Shown: in pieces, positions 7,415-12,962 of the stretch
Layout: each line of letters begins with the position of its first letter
Numbering within the stretch: position 1 is the first letter of the stretch
Translations under genes and position numbers: made by a program
From: Burkholderiales bacterium
Lineage (GTDB): Bacteria > Pseudomonadota > Gammaproteobacteria > Burkholderiales > SG8-41
Length of the DNA: 12,962 bases
Reading direction: 5' to 3'
NCBI GenBank assembly: GCA_005800795.1
Contig: SYEN01000541.1
Coordinates: 1 to 12,962 of the forward strand
The notes under the pieces: model-generated
What the model was told of the DNA's origin: nothing
What the model saw: only the letters and a program-made list of their open reading frames with translations
Databases searched by the model: none

Positions 7415-8395
7415 TTATTGCTCGCCCTTGATACCCGCGTCCTTTATCACCAGCGCCCAGGTGGCGGTCTCGCGCTTGATGCGCTCGGCCAACGCCTGCG
7501 GCGTGCTGGTATCGGGCTCCAGCCCCTGACGCGACAGCGACTGCTGCACGTTTGGCATGGCGATGACTTTCAGCGATTCGTCGCGCAGGCGATTCACGAT
7601 GCGGGCTGGCGTGTTCGCCGGCACCATGAAGGAGTACCAAGAGCCCACGTCAAATCCCGGAAAGCCCTGCTCCGCCAGCGTCGGCAACTCCGGTACCACC
7701 CTGGAACGGCGCAGCCCCGTGGTGGCAAACGCTTTGATGCGCCCGGTTTTGACATGCGGCATGGAAGCCGCAATGCTGCCGAACAACACCTGCACCTCGC
7801 CTCCCAGCAGTGCGGCCGCCGCCGGACTGCCGCCCTTGTAGGCGATGTGCGTCATCCGGATACCGGCGCGCTTGCTGAAGAGTTCTGCCGCCAGATGCAA
7901 CGGCGTGCCGGCGCCACCCGATGAAAAGTTAAACGCGCCCGGCTTTTGCTTTGCCGCCGCAATAAATTCCTTGAGATTGTTCGCGGGCACGCTTTGATGC
8001 AGCACCATGATGTATTGCGCGTTGGCGAGTAGCGTCACCGGCGACAGGTCTTTCTCCATGTTGAAGCCCAACTTATACAGCGTCGGGTTGACGGTGAGCA
8101 CGGTATTGAAGCCGAGAAATAGCGTGTGGCCATCGGGATTCGCCCTGGCGACGATCTCCGCGGCGAGATTGCCGCCCGCCCCGCCGCGGTTGTCCACCAC
8201 CCACACTTGCCCCAGTGCGTCGTGCAGCTTGGGCGTAAGGATGCGCGCGGTGGTATCAGAGCCACCGCCGGGGGCAAACGGCACCAGCAGGCGGATGGGG
8301 CGCGTGGGATAAGCAGGGTCAGCAGCCTGAACGGGCGCGGACAGCCCCATGATGGATGCAAAAAATAGTGAATAAAAACAATTACTTAGCTTCAT
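7415..8395 (-). CDS. Bug/TctC family tripartite tricarboxylate transporter substrate-binding protein
   Basis: This 326-residue periplasmic receptor has a signal peptide with a hydrophobic core (FYSLFFASIMGLS) and a likely cut after APVQA (24). The mature part begins ADPAYPTRPIRL. The ligand loops PFAPGGGSD (39-47) and VVDNRGGAGG (66-75) are intact, as are PDGHTLFLG and THIAYKGGSPAAAALL. A longer reading from 8458 would overlap the preceding gene by 58 bp and hide the signal peptide, so the ATG at 8395 is preferred. It follows the stop of the upstream MmgE/PrpD gene by only 5 bases with no strong ribosome site of its own, which suggests translation by re-initiation after that gene. The tight pairing implies that this receptor and that enzyme share a substrate or pathway (inference). 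No membrane partner genes are present. Confidence 0.93.
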   Translation of the reverse strand: MKLSNCFYSLFFASIMGLSAPVQAADPAYPTRPIRLLVPFAPGGGSDTTARILTPKLHDALGQVWVVDNRGGAGGNLAAEIVARANPDGHTLFLGFNTVLTVNPTLYKLGFNMEKDLSPVTLLANAQYIMVLHQSVPANNLKEFIAAAKQKPGAFNFSSGGAGTPLHLAAELFSKRAGIRMTHIAYKGGSPAAAALLGGEVQVLFGSIAASMPHVKTGRIKAFATTGLRRSRVVPELPTLAEQGFPGFDVGSWYSFMVPANTPARIVNRLRDESLKVIAMPNVQQSLSRQGLEPDTSTPQALAERIKRETATWALVIKDAGIKGEQ

Positions 8396-8400
8396 GTCGT

Positions 8401-9780
8401 CTATACAACCGTTAAGCGCGAAATCTCGCCTGCATCGTTCATGTCTTCCAGTTTCCACAAGCGTGCGATCAGCGCGTCGGCTTTTTCCGCCGGCAACACC
8501 TTCTTCGCCAGCGTGCGAAATTTCTTTTCAATCTCCGCGTCGTTCATCGGATTTTTCCAGTGCCCTTTGTGGTGATCGACCACAGTGCTGTACGCTTGGC
8601 CGGACTTTGTGATGAGCTTGAAGTAACAACGCATCGCATCTGGCATGTGTTTGTCCGCTGCGGCGGAAGGCTTAACCTTCACCTTGCGCGTCAACGCGCG
8701 GATCGCCGGGTCGAACACATGCGCGTCGTCGAAATGCTCTTCCTGCACGTCGCCGCAAATCAACGCCACCGCCACCGTGTACGGCATGCTGTGATCGGCG
8801 GTTTCGCGGTTGGGCGGTTCCCATTTCTCCGGTGCATCGGCCATCAGCACGCAGGCGGTGGTGACGGTTTCGATTTGAATCTCGGCGATGTCATCGGCGG
8901 ATTTCACCTTGTCGCGCAACTGTAATGCGGCCTCGCACACCGTCTGAGAATACTGCCCGAGTGGGAAACGCTTGATCAAGCATTCCATGATCTTGAACGG
9001 CGCACCATTCACGCCACCCCAGGTGTCGAGCGTCAACGTCTTGCGCGCCACCGCCTTGAAATATCCACCCACGCCCTCGAAGATCGGCGACGGTCCGGTC
9101 ATGCCGCGAGCCGCCAGCATCGCCGCAAACACCGCATTGCGCGAGGCGTTGGCATAAGCACAGCCCTTCCACATCGACACATTGCCGATGCGCGTTTGAT
9201 ACAGCGCGTTATTGGGTGCGATGCCCAGTTGCATGCAATGCTCAAACTGCTTGCCCTTAAAACCGAACAACCATGCGGCGGCAGCTGTGCTGGCCATGCC
9301 GCCTACGGTGACATGGTCATAGCCAATGGGCTTCAAATCCACCGTATCGCACATGCGGCAAAACATTTCATACGCCAGCACCGTGGCGGTGATCACATCC
9401 TTGCCGGAACGTTTATTGATCTCAGCAGCGGTCAACACCGCAGCAATGCTATCGCTCGGGTGCCCCGACTCACCGGTGCTGGTGTAGCCATCGTTGTAAT
9501 CCAGAAAGCGGATCATCACGCCATTGGCAAAAGTCGCCAGCTCCGGACTGGTTTTAAGCCCGCTGACCATCAGCGTAGCGGGCTGCTTGCTCGAAGTCAT
9601 GTCCGCCAGATCGCGCGCGATTTTCTCTGGCGCGCTGCCGTAACCGCCGAGTGCGCAGCCGATGGAATCGATGATGATGCGCTTCGCGGTTTTGATGACC
9701 TCAGGGGGAAGGTCTTCGTAGCGTAGGTTTGTGGCGTAGTGGGTTATTTGTTCGACGAGGGTCAAAACATGTTCCTTCAC
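8401..9780 (-). CDS. MmgE/PrpD family protein, PrpD (2-methylcitrate dehydratase)-like subtype
   Basis: Of the four MmgE/PrpD proteins here, this one (459 residues from GTG) looks most like PrpD-type dehydratases. It carries FLDYNDGY (92-99) with Asp94/Asn96/Asp97, an intact GHPSD (106-110), YDHVT (154-158), MWKGCAYANASRN with Lys205, and the late NRETADHSMPY (324-334) found in dehydratase-like members. KGHWKNPM (405-412) follows near the end. PrpD acts on 2-methylcitrate in propionate breakdown, but no prpB, prpC or acnD is nearby, so a different hydroxy-acid substrate is plausible. The start is uncertain. The GTG at 9780 has only a T-run before it, while a TTG at 9765 is preceded by AAGGAA at six bases and would give 454 residues. 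The gene lies downstream of the palindromic element that separates it from another MmgE/PrpD gene, and its stop is 5 bases before the next Bug receptor start. Confidence 0.92.
   Translation of the reverse strand: MKEHVLTLVEQITHYATNLRYEDLPPEVIKTAKRIIIDSIGCALGGYGSAPEKIARDLADMTSSKQPATLMVSGLKTSPELATFANGVMIRFLDYNDGYTSTGESGHPSDSIAAVLTAAEINKRSGKDVITATVLAYEMFCRMCDTVDLKPIGYDHVTVGGMASTAAAAWLFGFKGKQFEHCMQLGIAPNNALYQTRIGNVSMWKGCAYANASRNAVFAAMLAARGMTGPSPIFEGVGGYFKAVARKTLTLDTWGGVNGAPFKIMECLIKRFPLGQYSQTVCEAALQLRDKVKSADDIAEIQIETVTTACVLMADAPEKWEPPNRETADHSMPYTVAVALICGDVQEEHFDDAHVFDPAIRALTRKVKVKPSAAADKHMPDAMRCYFKLITKSGQAYSTVVDHHKGHWKNPMNDAEIEKKFRTLAKKVLPAEKADALIARLWKLEDMNDAGEISRLTVV
9772..9777 (-). promoter_or_regulatory. 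Ribosome binding site favouring a TTG start at 9765
   Basis: AAGGAA lies six bases before a TTG codon at 9763-9765 that is in frame with the PrpD-like gene. The upstream GTG at 9780 has no Shine-Dalgarno sequence, so TTG may be the true start. The evidence is a short motif only. Confidence 0.4.
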
Positions 9781-9833
9781 AAAAAACCGTAGGGTGGGTT
9801 ACGGTGCGCAGGGTTTGCGCACCGTAACCCACC
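9781..9833 (-). terminator. Possible terminator or attenuator formed by the palindrome plus a T-run
   Basis: Read on the minus strand, a perfect 17-bp stem (arms 9817-9833 and 9793-9809) with a 7-base loop is followed by CTACGG and then six T residues at 9786-9781. This could stop or pause transcription between the two MmgE/PrpD genes. The six-base gap between stem and T-run is larger than in a textbook intrinsic terminator, and the T-run touches the candidate GTG start, so an mRNA-stabilising or translation-affecting role is also possible. Confidence 0.4.
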
Positions 9834-9911
9834 GCAGCGAGTGTGCACATTCCGCCGGGCGGCGGGTTACAGCGCAAAGAGCGCGCCCCAACGCAAATGA
9901 GCCCGCCCTAC
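9789..9911. repeat. Composite REP-like palindromic element (two related units with inverted ends)
   Basis: The left unit is a perfect inverted repeat, GGTGGGTTACGGTGCGC (9793-9809), loop AGGGTTT, then its complement (9817-9833). The right unit (about 9861-9907) starts with GGCGGGTTACAGCGC, a degenerate direct copy of the left arm, and folds imperfectly onto GCGC (9881-9884) and CCCGCC (9902-9907). The outer ends are also inverted copies: GTAGGGTGGG at 9789-9798 and CCCGCCCTAC at 9902-9911. GTAGGGTGGGTTA-type palindromes are, to my knowledge, common dispersed intergenic repeats in proteobacteria. The element fills almost the whole 135-bp gap between two MmgE/PrpD genes, ending 4 bases from one stop codon. 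It may be a small non-autonomous mobile repeat mobilised by a REP-type transposase encoded elsewhere (inference). Confidence 0.75.
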
Positions 9912-9915
9912 AAAA

Positions 9916-11301
9916 TCACAAAAAATCCCGTACGCTACCCTCATCCCGCAACCGCCAAACCCGCTGTATCACCCGCCCCATTTCCGACTCCCCCGCACCG
10001 CCGTTATATCCAGCCAACCGCACGGCTTTGTCTTCAATCTCGGGACGCGACAGCGTGTTGTCCGGGTCGCCCTTGGGTGACGACACCTTGCCTTCGAGTT
10101 TGCGGCCATCTTTGGTGGTGGCTGTTACATGCCCCAACCAACGCTTGGGGTAGGCGCCATCCACCACCGGATCGAGTACCATTTTCACCTTGTCGTGGAA
10201 TGAACGTGTCGCGGCATCTTTCAACGAAGCCTCGGTAAAATCCGCCAGCCCCGCGCGCCCATGCAGCGCGGCCAACGCCAGCACAAAGCCCATCGAGAAT
10301 TTCGATTGATGTATCGTCTGCGGATCGGTTACCGGACCCAGCACGTCGATCGCGCCCTGATGCACATGCGCGGTCACTGCGGTGATGTCATCGTGTTTCA
10401 ATTTATTGTCCTGCATCACTTTCAGCAGCGCATCGGCCGCCGGGTGCGTGTGGCGGCACGAGGCATGAAACTTGAACGAGGTTTCGGCCAGCCCCCAGCG
10501 CGTGCCGAGGCCATCGATCAGCTTCGCCGGATCGGCATCGCTGCTCATGCCCGCCGCCATGCCCTGCGCACCTTCAAGTATGCGCTGCGCGCCGGTGAAG
10601 CCATCACGCGCGATGTAGGCCGCCATCAGGCCATCCGCCGCCGCCTTGGCGGTATGCAACTGTTTGGAATCGGCCGCGTCACGCAGAAACTCCCACAGCC
10701 CCGCCGCCATGGTGCCAGCCGAGCCGATGCAATGCTGCATTTGCTTGGCATTGAGTTTGAGTATGTGCGCGACACCCGCCGCCGCCGCGAGCTTGCCTGC
10801 GGTGCCGGTGGTATGAAACACCTTGTAGTGTGAACGCCCGAGAAACTCGCCCACGCGCACGCCGCATTCGTAACCCGCGACTGATGCGGCGATCAAGTCC
10901 TTACCGGTTGCACCCACTTCTTGCGCTGCCGCCAGCACCGCCGGGAACACCACCGTCGCCGGGTGATAGACCGAACCATTGTGCACGTCATCCTGCTCCA
11001 CCACATGTGAGGCCGCGCCATTGATTAACGCCGCGAAGAACGGGCTGGTACGCCCGCGCGTCGTCAGTATTTCCGCCGGGCCGGTACTTGGCCCCATGGC
11101 CTTGGCAAATTGTTCCAGCACCAGCACTGGGCGTGAACCTTTACCTCCGAGGCCTGAGCCCAGCCAGTCGAGAAAAAAGTCTTCGGTGCGTGCCACCACA
11201 TCCAGCGGCAGATGTTCGTAGCGCAGCCCGGCGAGAAACTCGCACAGGGTTTGCGTTTCGCTGCCGGCTGCGGCCAGCGGGTTGGCTTTGGTTTGGTCCA
11301 T
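9916..11301 (-). CDS. MmgE/PrpD family protein with complete canonical active-site set
   Basis: This 461-residue protein carries the fullest catalytic signature of the four paralogues. SHVVEQDDVHNGS (98-110) followed by HP (113-114) supplies the usual His/Asp/His cluster. FHTTGTAGK (162-170) gives the central histidine, and DSKQLHTAKAAADG (211-224) supplies lysine and histidine. FHASCRHTH (278-286) starts the C-terminal domain, and SKFSM (333-337) has Phe where some members have Tyr. KGDPDNTLS (410-418) is the usual late motif. The set resembles cis-aconitate decarboxylase and iminodisuccinate epimerase type members, which act on small dicarboxylates, but the exact reaction cannot be told. 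An in-frame ATG at 11376 would overlap the upstream receptor gene. The ATG at 11301 has AAGGAGGA nine bases upstream and is preferred. The gene begins 29 bp after the Bug receptor stop, so the two are probably co-transcribed. A palindromic element follows its stop codon. Confidence 0.93.
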   Translation of the reverse strand: MDQTKANPLAAAGSETQTLCEFLAGLRYEHLPLDVVARTEDFFLDWLGSGLGGKGSRPVLVLEQFAKAMGPSTGPAEILTTRGRTSPFFAALINGAASHVVEQDDVHNGSVYHPATVVFPAVLAAAQEVGATGKDLIAASVAGYECGVRVGEFLGRSHYKVFHTTGTAGKLAAAAGVAHILKLNAKQMQHCIGSAGTMAAGLWEFLRDAADSKQLHTAKAAADGLMAAYIARDGFTGAQRILEGAQGMAAGMSSDADPAKLIDGLGTRWGLAETSFKFHASCRHTHPAADALLKVMQDNKLKHDDITAVTAHVHQGAIDVLGPVTDPQTIHQSKFSMGFVLALAALHGRAGLADFTEASLKDAATRSFHDKVKMVLDPVVDGAYPKRWLGHVTATTKDGRKLEGKVSSPKGDPDNTLSRPEIEDKAVRLAGYNGGAGESEMGRVIQRVWRLRDEGSVRDFL

Positions 11302-11310
11302 GATACGTGC

Positions 11311-11318
11311 TCCTCCTT
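11311..11318 (-). promoter_or_regulatory. Strong ribosome binding site (AAGGAGGA) for the MmgE/PrpD gene starting at 11301
   Basis: AAGGAGGA lies nine bases before the ATG at 11301. It rules against the in-frame ATG at 11376, which would overlap the preceding gene by 46 bp. Confidence 0.75.
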
Positions 11319-11330
11319 GATAACCGGATT

Positions 11331-12296
11331 TTATAACTCGGGCCGCAAATCGGCCGACTTCGCCAGCTTGCCCCATTTCTCCCGCTCGGCGGTAATGTAC
11401 GCGCCAAACGCGGCCGGGGTTGTGCCGGCGGCGTACAGCCCCGCTACTTGATACTGTGCGCGCAATTCGGGCAGCGCAAGAATGCGCACCACCTCAGTGT
11501 TGAGCTTGTCCACGTTCGCCTGTGGCGTGCCCGCCGTGGTCAGCAGGCCGTACCACGAACGCATGTCGTAGCCCGGCACGCCCGCTTCGGCAATCGTGGG
11601 TGCCTGCGGGAACTGCGCATCGCGCTGATCCATCGTCGTGGCCAGCAAACGCAACCGCCCCGTTTTAATGTGCGGAATCACATTGGGCATACTGGCAAAT
11701 GCCAGTTCCAACCGCCCGGTAAGCAGATCGATGACATATTGCGGGCTGCCTTTGTAGGCAACGTGGATCATCTTTGTGTGAGTCATGGCCAAAAACAACG
11801 CAGCGGCCAGATGCGGCGTGGTGCCGGCGCCCGATGACGGATACGTGAGTTGGCCGGGCCGCGCCCTGGCCAGCGCGATCAGCTCTTTGAGGTTTTGTGC
11901 CGGCGTGGACGGATGCACCACCAGTAACATGCCCGCGGTGGCGGTCAGCGTTACGGGGGCGAACGCACGCTGTGCGTCGAACGGCATTTTGGCGTACAGA
12001 AACGGATTGACCGTGAGTATGCCGATGGTGGCCATCAGCAGCGTCTGGCCATCGGGTGGTGCCTTGGCCACGATATCCCCGGCAAGATTGCCACCCGCGC
12101 CCGGACGATTGTCGACGACCACCGGCACGCCCCACGCTTCGCTCAGCCGCATGGCCAATGGCCTCGAAAGAATATCGGTGACGCTGCCCGCAGGATTGGG
12201 CGCGACGAGGCGTAGGGGCTTGTCGGGATAGGCCGCATGCGACAACAGCCCGGACAACCCTGGCACGACCACTAGTAAGTATTTGATTTTTAACAC
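11331..12296 (-). CDS. Bug/TctC family substrate-binding protein with atypical ligand loop
   Basis: This 321-residue periplasmic receptor begins with MLKIKYLLVVVPGLSGLL, a basic n-region and hydrophobic core, with a likely cut after SHA (21), then AYPDKPLRLV. The second ligand loop VDNRPGAGG (61-69) is standard, but the first reads APNPAGSVTD (32-41) instead of the usual PFAPGGxxD, which could change the bound ligand. PDGQTLLM, SSGAGTTPHLAAAL and IHVAYKGSPQYV follow, as in other members. The start is a GTG at 12296. An in-frame stop lies two codons upstream, so no longer reading is possible. No Shine-Dalgarno sequence is visible before it, hinting at a leaderless or weakly initiated message. 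It is the first gene of the long minus-strand block and is followed by a MmgE/PrpD gene after 29 bp. It is divergent from the gene at 12352. Confidence 0.91.
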   Translation of the reverse strand: MLKIKYLLVVVPGLSGLLSHAAYPDKPLRLVAPNPAGSVTDILSRPLAMRLSEAWGVPVVVDNRPGAGGNLAGDIVAKAPPDGQTLLMATIGILTVNPFLYAKMPFDAQRAFAPVTLTATAGMLLVVHPSTPAQNLKELIALARARPGQLTYPSSGAGTTPHLAAALFLAMTHTKMIHVAYKGSPQYVIDLLTGRLELAFASMPNVIPHIKTGRLRLLATTMDQRDAQFPQAPTIAEAGVPGYDMRSWYGLLTTAGTPQANVDKLNTEVVRILALPELRAQYQVAGLYAAGTTPAAFGAYITAEREKWGKLAKSADLRPEL

Positions 12297-12351
12297 TTTT
12301 TATTGCAAAAGAACCATGGCACAATGACACATCTTTTCACCAGGAGCCCGC
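12297..12351. promoter_or_regulatory. Short divergent intergenic region (55 bp)
   Basis: This AT-richer spacer separates two outward-reading genes and should hold or overlap their promoters. The plus-strand gene has AGGAG at 12342-12346. No convincing -35/-10 pair can be named on either strand, and no operator palindrome is visible. Confidence 0.35.
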
Positions 12352-12962
12352 ATGCAAGGCAACACCGTGGTCTACGACGCCATCACCGTCAAGCGCGAAG
12401 GCGGCTTTGCCTTCGATGTATGGCACCAGAATCACTATGTTCCGTCACTACTCGCCACTGGTCAATTGCTGAATGTGCAGTGTTACGGCAGCCCGTTGCG
12501 CGCAACGTATGTCGCGGTGTTCGAGTCGAACGCCAGCGCTGTCGCGTTGCAACACCTGCCGCCACCGGCGCATGACTCCGTTCTGTCTGCAGAACGACAC
12601 GTCGCCACTTTCATGAATCTGCAGCACGCACCCAACACAGGCGACCCGTTTCACGACGCGCCAATACTTTATCCCGTCTTGTTCAGCGTACCGCCCGAAG
12701 GCGAAAAGGATTTCAACGCCTGGTACGACGAGGAGCATCTGGGCATCCTGTTGAAAAGCCCGCACTGGCCGATGTGCCGGCGTTTCAGGATTCATGTCCC
12801 CCTCGCGGGTGGCTGGACCCACATTGCGTTGCACTATCTGCGCGACCTGCGCGCGCTGGAGTCACCGGAGCGTGACGAAGCGCGAGCCACACCATGGCGC
12901 GCGCGGCTGGCGCAGCATGCGTGGTTTAAGGGTGACTATCGCGTGTTACACCAATTCGGCGC
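12352..12962 (+). CDS. Tandem dimeric alpha/beta-barrel (EthD-like) domain protein, partial at window end
   Basis: The reading frame is open for 203 codons to the last base. Two halves about 100 residues apart show the same pattern: FDVWHQNHYVPSLL (21-34) and FNAWYDEEHLGILL (121-134), each followed by a strand such as YVAVFES or HIALHYL and a helix. The WYDEEH type motif is typical of small ferredoxin-like proteins that dimerise into an alpha/beta barrel (EthD, muconolactone isomerase-like and stress-responsive barrel families). Here the duplication may let one chain form the barrel. No catalytic role can be assigned; such proteins often sit in catabolic gene clusters as isomerases, oxygenase accessories or decarboxylase-like enzymes. 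There is no signal peptide. The ATG at 12352 has AGGAG five bases upstream. The C-terminus (YRVLHQFG) looks close to a natural end, so little is probably missing. It reads away from the Bug receptor gene and may begin another operon. Confidence 0.72.
   Translation, partial: MQGNTVVYDAITVKREGGFAFDVWHQNHYVPSLLATGQLLNVQCYGSPLRATYVAVFESNASAVALQHLPPPAHDSVLSAERHVATFMNLQHAPNTGDPFHDAPILYPVLFSVPPEGEKDFNAWYDEEHLGILLKSPHWPMCRRFRIHVPLAGGWTHIALHYLRDLRALESPERDEARATPWRARLAQHAWFKGDYRVLHQFG

Noticed and set aside
8401..9780. Naming this gene prpD outright
   Set aside because: The motifs resemble PrpD dehydratases, but no other methylcitrate-cycle gene is in the window and the family contains several activities, so the symbol is not supported.
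9789..9911. CRISPR-like or attachment-site reading of the repeats
   Set aside because: There are only two imperfect units with no regular spacers, and no integrase, cas gene or tRNA gene nearby. A palindromic dispersed repeat explains the pattern better.
11665..12330. A 221-codon minus-strand frame overlapping the receptor at 11331-12296 in another frame
   Set aside because: The translation is Arg/His-rich with no family resemblance, while the overlapping frame is a complete Bug receptor with a signal peptide.
12448..12834. Minus-strand open frame opposite the tandem barrel gene
   Set aside because: The plus-strand frame is open to the window end, has a ribosome site and shows an internal repeat of a known fold. 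The antisense translation shows nothing recognisable.

Overview
This 12,962-base window is GC-rich and densely coded, with short intergenic gaps and no RNA genes, transposase or CRISPR array that I can see. The gene content points to a betaproteobacterium, most likely of the order Burkholderiales. That order is known for very large expansions of Bug-type (TctC-like, tripartite tricarboxylate transporter) substrate-binding proteins and for many MmgE/PrpD-family paralogues. The assignment rests on gene families only, so it is moderately confident.

The layout is three transcription blocks plus the start of a fourth. Block A (minus strand, read 4376 to 1) is MmgE/PrpD protein, Bug receptor, second MmgE/PrpD protein, then a hydantoinase/dihydropyrimidinase-type amidohydrolase cut by the window edge. 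Gaps are 6 to 28 bp. Block B (plus strand, 4502 to 6423) is a Bug receptor followed by an alpha/beta hydrolase, divergent from block A across a 125-bp intergenic region. Block C (minus strand, read 12296 to 6427) is Bug receptor, MmgE/PrpD protein, a palindromic repeat element of about 120 bp, a third type of MmgE/PrpD protein (closest to PrpD/methylcitrate dehydratase), Bug receptor, then an NMT1/THI5-like binding protein without a signal peptide. Blocks B and C converge with only 3 bp between their stop codons. At the right edge a divergent plus-strand gene (from 12352, cut by the window end) encodes a protein with two tandem dimeric alpha/beta-barrel-like halves.

Taken together this looks like a catabolic island for one or a few small organic acids, imides or amides. 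Four periplasmic Bug receptors would bind carboxylates. The amidohydrolase would open a cyclic amide or imide, or a similar C-N bond. The four MmgE/PrpD enzymes (a fold that includes dehydratases, a decarboxylase and an epimerase acting on di- and tricarboxylates) and the alpha/beta hydrolase would process the carbon skeleton. This pathway is inference. No tctA/tctB membrane subunits, ABC permease or ATPase, and no transcription regulator, are present in the window.

The main points for a second look are these. The four MmgE/PrpD paralogues differ at the conserved catalytic positions, and one has lost most of them. The composite palindromic element between two MmgE/PrpD genes leaves a hairpin plus T-run abutting the next start codon. 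One Bug receptor has an unusual ligand loop. The NMT1-like protein appears to be cytosolic.
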